From assembly GCA_039028895.1 (NCBI GenBank), contig JBCCHF010000002.1:1-64000 (forward strand): DNA of 64,000 nt. The letters are read 5' to 3'. Below, in pieces: positions 60,469 through 64,000 of this stretch. The notes below the pieces were generated by a model that saw only the letters and a program-made list of their open reading frames with translations, was not told the origin of the DNA and ran no database searches. The position numbers were made by a program, and so were the translations under genes. Position 1 is the first letter of the stretch, and each line of letters begins with the position of its first letter. The DNA comes from JAHDCJ01 sp039028895. GTDB taxonomy: Bacteria > Bacteroidota > Bacteroidia > Chitinophagales > Saprospiraceae.

Positions 60469-62100
60469 ATGGCAAAAGATATAATTTTTGATACCGAAGC
60501 CCGGGGAAAACTCAACGAAGGTATCAATGCACTTGCAAATGCTGTCAAAGTTACCCTAGGCCCTAAGGGTAGAAATGTTATAATCGAAAAGAAATTCGGC
60601 GCTCCGGCTATCACCAAAGACGGTGTTTCAGTAGCGAAAGAAATTGAACTTGAAGACCCGGTGGCCAATATGGGTGCTCAAATGGTAAAGGAAGTGGCTT
60701 CAAAAACTGCAGATATTGCGGGTGATGGTACGACTACTGCTACTGTTTTGGCTCAGGCTATGGTTAATGTAGGTATGAAAAACGTAGCTGCAGGAGCTAA
60801 TCCAATGGATCTCAAAAGAGGTATTAACAAGGCAGTTGCAAAGGTCATTCAAAACCTTAAAGAACAATCAGAAGTAATTGGTGACGATTTCCAAAAGATC
60901 GAACAAGTTGCTTCTATCTCAGCAAATAACGATAAAGAAATTGGTGCGCTTATCGCAGACGCCATGAAAAAGGTAACCAAAGATGGTGTGATAACTGTTG
61001 AAGAAGCACGCGGAACAGAGACTACCGTTGAGGAAGTTCTGGGTATGCAATTCGATCGTGGTTACTTGTCTCCATACTTTATCACCAATGCTGAAACCAT
61101 GGAGGCTGAGTATGAAAATCCACTCATCCTTATCCACGATAAAAAGATTTCCAACATGCAGGACCTTGTTCCAATCCTTGAGAAAGCGGTTGGAGCTGGC
61201 AAACCATTGTTGATCATTGCTGAAGATATCGATAGCCAGGCTCTTGGCGTATTGGTTGTTAACAGGCTGCGTGCACAACTAAAAGTTGTTGCTGTAAAAG
61301 CTCCAGGTTTTGGTGACCGTCGTAAAGCTATGCTTGAGGATATTGCCGTATTAACTGGTGGTACAGTTATCTCAGAAGAGAAAGGTTTCAAACTTGAAAA
61401 TGCTGACCTTAGCCACATGGGGTCTTGCGAAAAGATTACCGTTGATAAAGACAATACTACTATCGTTAACGGTATGGGAGATGGCGAAATGATACAGGCG
61501 AGAATCAACCAGATCAAAGCACAAATCGATACGACAACTTCCGATTATGATCGCGAAAAACTTCAGGAGCGTTTAGCTAAACTCTCAGGAGGTGTAGCCG
61601 TACTTTATATCGGTGCAGCAACTGAGGTTGAAATGAAAGAAAAAAAGGATCGGGTAGACGATGCTTTGCATGCTACCCGCGCAGCAGTTGAAGAAGGTAT
61701 TGTAGTTGGTGGAGGTGTTGCACTCATCAGGGCTGCAGCTGCTCTTGAAAACTTTGACGCTGAAAACATAGACCAGGAAACTGGTGCAAATATTGTTAAG
61801 GCTGCTCTCGAATCACCTTTGAGAACAATCGCTGACAATGCTGGAATTGACGGGTCTGTAGTACTAATGAAAGTTTTGGAGGGTGAAGGTTCTTTTGGAT
61901 TCAATGCACATACTGAGACTTATGAAGATCTGAAGAAAGCAGGTGTAATTGATCCGACGAAAGTTACGCGCATAGCATTAGAAAATGCTGCTTCAATCGC
62001 AGGTATGGTATTAACAACTGAGGTTGTTATCAATGACCAGCCAGAAGATGCACCTCCTGCAATGCCAGGTGGTGGCGGGATGCCGCACGGTATGATGTAA
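60469..62100 (+). CDS. groEL: Chaperonin GroEL
   Basis: GroEL is the double-ring ATP-driven folding chamber of the cytoplasm. The 543-residue product has VTLGPKGRNVIIEKKFG, the nucleotide-binding DGTTTATVLAQAM, the central RAAVEEGIVVGGGVALIRA and the usual glycine/methionine-rich tail ending GGGGMPHGMM. Length is normal. It is cotranscribed with groES and followed by a strong hairpin terminator. Confidence 0.99.
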   Translation: MAKDIIFDTEARGKLNEGINALANAVKVTLGPKGRNVIIEKKFGAPAITKDGVSVAKEIELEDPVANMGAQMVKEVASKTADIAGDGTTTATVLAQAMVNVGMKNVAAGANPMDLKRGINKAVAKVIQNLKEQSEVIGDDFQKIEQVASISANNDKEIGALIADAMKKVTKDGVITVEEARGTETTVEEVLGMQFDRGYLSPYFITNAETMEAEYENPLILIHDKKISNMQDLVPILEKAVGAGKPLLIIAEDIDSQALGVLVVNRLRAQLKVVAVKAPGFGDRRKAMLEDIAVLTGGTVISEEKGFKLENADLSHMGSCEKITVDKDNTTIVNGMGDGEMIQARINQIKAQIDTTTSDYDREKLQERLAKLSGGVAVLYIGAATEVEMKEKKDRVDDALHATRAAVEEGIVVGGGVALIRAAAALENFDAENIDQETGANIVKAALESPLRTIADNAGIDGSVVLMKVLEGEGSFGFNAHTETYEDLKKAGVIDPTKVTRIALENAASIAGMVLTTEVVINDQPEDAPPAMPGGGGMPHGMM

Positions 62101-62128
62101 ATCAGAAGACTGAAATAGTCATTCAATA

Positions 62129-62164
62129 AAAAAGCCTCAAGGAAATTTTCCTTGAGGCTTTTAC
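62129..62164 (+). terminator. Terminator of groESL
   Basis: A 14-bp perfect stem (62131-62144 with 62148-62161, core GCCTCAAGG/CCTTGAGGC, loop ATT) is flanked by A and T runs, so it may also serve the minus-strand yaaA transcript. Confidence 0.92.
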
Positions 62165-62218
62165 TTTTAGAATGAGCTCCGATTCGAATAAAATAAGGTG
62201 ATCGGGTGTTCTTTAAAT

Positions 62219-62980
62219 CTATCTTGTAAACAACCAGTTATTATCGTCTGATAATTCTGGATTAAACTTGTAATCTTCATAATCGAACTCTAATAAATCT
62301 TCTGGCTTTTGTGCATTATGTTTAGCGGCCCATCTGCACATCAATCCTCTGGCTCTTTTGGCATTGAATGAAATCATTTTAAGCACACCATTTCTGTTCT
62401 CTTTAAATCCGATGCTTATCAGACGACCGTTTAAGTCTTTTTTCTTGACAGACTTAAAATATTCATTAGAGGCCAGGTTAATAATGACTGGTTGTTTGAT
62501 CTGTTCGATATCCTGATTAATAAGCTCAGTAATTTTTCCATCCCAATATTCATAAAGGTTTTTCTTTCTCCTGATCTTGAGTCTTGTTCCCATTTCAAGG
62601 CGATATGGTTGCATTAAATCAAGCGGTTTTAAAATGCCATAAAGGCCTGAAAGAATACGAATATGTTTTTGGGCATATTCAATTTCTTTTTCTGATAATG
62701 TTTCAGCTTCAAGACCCCGGTATACATCTCCTTTAAACGAATAGATAGCCGGTTTGGCATTTTCGGGAAGAAAAGGCGTAGAAAAAGATTGAAATCTTTC
62801 GACATTAACCTCTGCAATCTGATCAGAAACTGACATAAGGGTTTTTAATTGTCGTTTTGACTTTTTCTTCAATACATCTACCAACCCATTACTTTCTGAT
62901 AGTAATCTTGGTAAAGAATAATCCTTGATATCTAATGGTGATTCATCAAGAGTTTTTGCAGGAGAAATAAGGAATATCAT
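62219..62980 (-). CDS. yaaA: YaaA-type (DUF328) peroxide-stress protein
   Basis: The 253-residue protein starts IFLISPAKTLDESP and carries AIYSFKGDVYRGLEA, HIRILSGLYGILKPLDLMQPYRLEMGT and the ending RGLMCRWAAKHNAQ, all of which are YaaA signatures. E. coli YaaA limits free iron and DNA damage during peroxide stress. Length is normal. The basic KSKRQLKT region is consistent with the family's DNA binding. It has its own upstream promoter box and converges on groEL. Confidence 0.95.
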   Translation of the reverse strand: MIFLISPAKTLDESPLDIKDYSLPRLLSESNGLVDVLKKKSKRQLKTLMSVSDQIAEVNVERFQSFSTPFLPENAKPAIYSFKGDVYRGLEAETLSEKEIEYAQKHIRILSGLYGILKPLDLMQPYRLEMGTRLKIRRKKNLYEYWDGKITELINQDIEQIKQPVIINLASNEYFKSVKKKDLNGRLISIGFKENRNGVLKMISFNAKRARGLMCRWAAKHNAQKPEDLLEFDYEDYKFNPELSDDNNWLFTR

Positions 62981-63014
62981 TTAACTTAAATTTGTTATCA
63001 TAAAAACACCAACA

Positions 63015-63022
63015 CAAAGATA
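63015..63022 (-). promoter_or_regulatory. -7 box of yaaA
   Basis: TATCTTTG on the minus strand is an exact TAnnTTTG match, 35 bases before the yaaA ATG. No well-spaced TTG was seen. Confidence 0.5.
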
Positions 63023-63140
63023 ATTGTTTAGAACCATTAAACATATTAGAGCAACACTGGATTACCATAGATAAAATCTATTTTGGCAAAAATAAGTTTG
63101 TGTAAAATTACCAGTAGTGGCAAATCGACTACGAAATCCC

Positions 63141-63152
63141 GCAAACGTTTGC
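63141..63152. promoter_or_regulatory. Perfect 12-base palindrome resembling a LacI/PurR-type operator
   Basis: GCAAACGTTTGC is fully self-complementary with a central CG, as in operators of LacI-family regulators (the E. coli PurR box has the same core). It lies about 330 bases before the ECF sigma start. No LacI-type gene is in the window. Confidence 0.45.
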
Positions 63153-63479
63153 AATATGGGGTTTGGGAAGATATTACATAACGATAATCTTGAATTTAAT
63201 AGATGATTTTTTTAGATATTTCCATTTCATAGACTGTCACAACATATTTTCTTTTTCTTTGCCTTCAAGGCATTTCAATGCTAAATTTGTAATAACAAAA
63301 CTGCTACTTAATTGTAGTTTTTTGTGTTTATTTGTTTGGGTTAGGGAGTCCTTGTTCAATGTAATTGGGCAAGGTTTTCCTTTTTTGGGACTTTGCTATT
63401 CCAATTTATTGTTTATATCTTCCCCTTCGTACAACCATTTCCCTCCCCTGATAGCACTTTAATTTAGAATAAATACTGG

Positions 63480-64000
63480 ATGCCTTTCACTCCGAGCACA
63501 GATGAGTTGAAGTTGATAGAGGCTTGCATTGCCAACGACAGGCTAGCCCAGAAAGCCCTTTATGATAAGTACAAGAATGCTATGTACACATTGGCTTATC
63601 GTATGACAGGGAATTTCCAGGATGCTAACGAGGTTTTGCAAGATGCGTTTCTGAGAGTTTTCAGAGCCTTGCCTAAGTTTAGGAAAGAGTCGACACTTGG
63701 AGCCTGGATCAAGGTAATAGTGGTAAGAGCTGCTTTGACCAAAGTCAAAAAGAAGTTTCAATTCGAATCTTTGGAAGAGACAACACTTCACACCCACGTT
63801 GAATGGGAGCATCCCATTGATATCGATTACCTGGAAAAAGCGATCCAATCCTTACCGGAAGGATATAGAACGGTTTTCCTATTAATTGAGGTAGAAGGCT
63901 ATAAACACAGAGAAGTGGCAGAAATGTTAAATATCTCAGAAGGGACTTCAAAGTCGCAGCTTTTTCATGCAAAGAAGCATTTGCAAAAAATGCTTGAAAA
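63480..64000 (+). CDS. ECF-type RNA polymerase sigma factor (partial, runs off the window)
   Basis: From the ATG at 63480 the frame stays open to the window end, giving 173 residues with no stop. Region 2 is visible at about 15-85 (QKALYDKYKNAMYTLAYRMT, FQDANEVLQDAFLRVFRALP). Region 4 is at about 120-165 (LPEGYRTVFLLIEVEGYKHR, EVAEMLNISEGTSKSQLFHA). It resembles the factor at 45.2 kb in length and layout but is clearly a different protein. Only a few residues should be missing. The next gene, often an anti-sigma partner, lies outside. Confidence 0.92.
   Translation, partial: MPFTPSTDELKLIEACIANDRLAQKALYDKYKNAMYTLAYRMTGNFQDANEVLQDAFLRVFRALPKFRKESTLGAWIKVIVVRAALTKVKKKFQFESLEETTLHTHVEWEHPIDIDYLEKAIQSLPEGYRTVFLLIEVEGYKHREVAEMLNISEGTSKSQLFHAKKHLQKMLE

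Larger units (their letters stand above)
62981..63479. other. 499-base intergenic region between yaaA and the second ECF sigma gene
   Basis: No convincing gene was found. A 99-codon frame at 63163-63462 starts with TTG and has a composition unlike coding sequence. The region holds the yaaA promoter box (63015-63022, minus), a 12-base palindrome at 63141-63152 and, presumably, the promoter of the sigma-factor gene. Confidence 0.6.

Noticed and set aside
61062..61517. 151-codon frame antisense to groEL
   Set aside because: It is a shadow of the conserved groEL sequence, with no supporting motif.
63163..63462. 99-codon open frame with a TTG start in the yaaA-to-sigma gap
   Set aside because: The composition is low-complexity and hydrophobic/aromatic without any motif, no ATG start is present, and the region looks non-coding.
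1..64000. CRISPR arrays, insertion sequences, tRNA and rRNA genes
   Set aside because: No regularly spaced repeats, transposase genes with terminal repeats, or tRNA/rRNA-like sequences were found in the intergenic regions I read. A short tRNA could still be missed by eye.

Overview
The window reads as chromosomal DNA of a Bacteroidota bacterium, probably class Saprospiria (Lewinella/Saprospiraceae-like). The signs are: one fused SecDF protein; a very large secreted protein ending in a type IX secretion (T9SS/Por) sorting domain; FISUMP domains; a CcmB-CcmC-CcmD heme-export set; repeated Bacteroidota promoter boxes (TAnnTTTG); almost no Shine-Dalgarno sequences; and the order miaB - sigma-54 activator - lptE - hypothetical - secG - groES - groEL, an order I associate with this phylum. 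The class-level placement is inference. I saw no rRNA or tRNA gene, CRISPR array, insertion sequence or phage structural gene.

Layout. 0-11 kb: end of a TPR protein, YfcE-like phosphoesterase, secDF, an unknown protein, tilS, a lipoprotein, an Lrp regulator beside glutamate dehydrogenase, and ccmBCD. 11-20 kb: biotin carboxylase, a TIR-membrane-FISUMP chimera, lepA, an unknown membrane protein and an exonuclease/GIY-YIG nuclease. 20-30 kb: NamZ-like lipoprotein, fmt, VOC protein, lipoprotein, LtaS-like enzyme, SUI1/YciH, prmC, ribD, YigZ-family protein and a TMTC-like TPR membrane protein. 30-40 kb: patatin phospholipase, the 2030-residue T9SS protein, a small secreted protein and a double-ATPase peptide ABC protein. 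40-45 kb: two adjacent unknown genes, an S24-type repressor and a divergent membrane-anchored glucosaminidase. 45-53.5 kb: ECF sigma factor, anti-sigma-like membrane protein, VWA lipoprotein, another lipoprotein, a VIT-VWA protein and a membrane CHAT protease-like protein. 53.5-64 kb: aspartate kinase, the miaB-to-groEL block, yaaA and the start of a second ECF sigma factor.

How genes work together. SecDF and SecG serve Sec export, which feeds the T9SS protein and the many lipoproteins. LptE serves LPS assembly. TilS, MiaB, Fmt, PrmC, LepA and SUI1 serve tRNA modification and translation. CcmB/C/D serve cytochrome c maturation. The accessory interest lies at 12.9-15.0 kb (TIR chimera), 40.5-44.9 kb (two unknown genes, one with a possible Cys-His-Asp papain/transglutaminase-like core, next to an S24 repressor) and 45.2-53.4 kb (sigma/VWA/CHAT neighbourhood). 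I can support these only as hypotheses. Several genes have a TAnnTTTG box 5-6 bases before the ATG, which implies leaderless transcripts.
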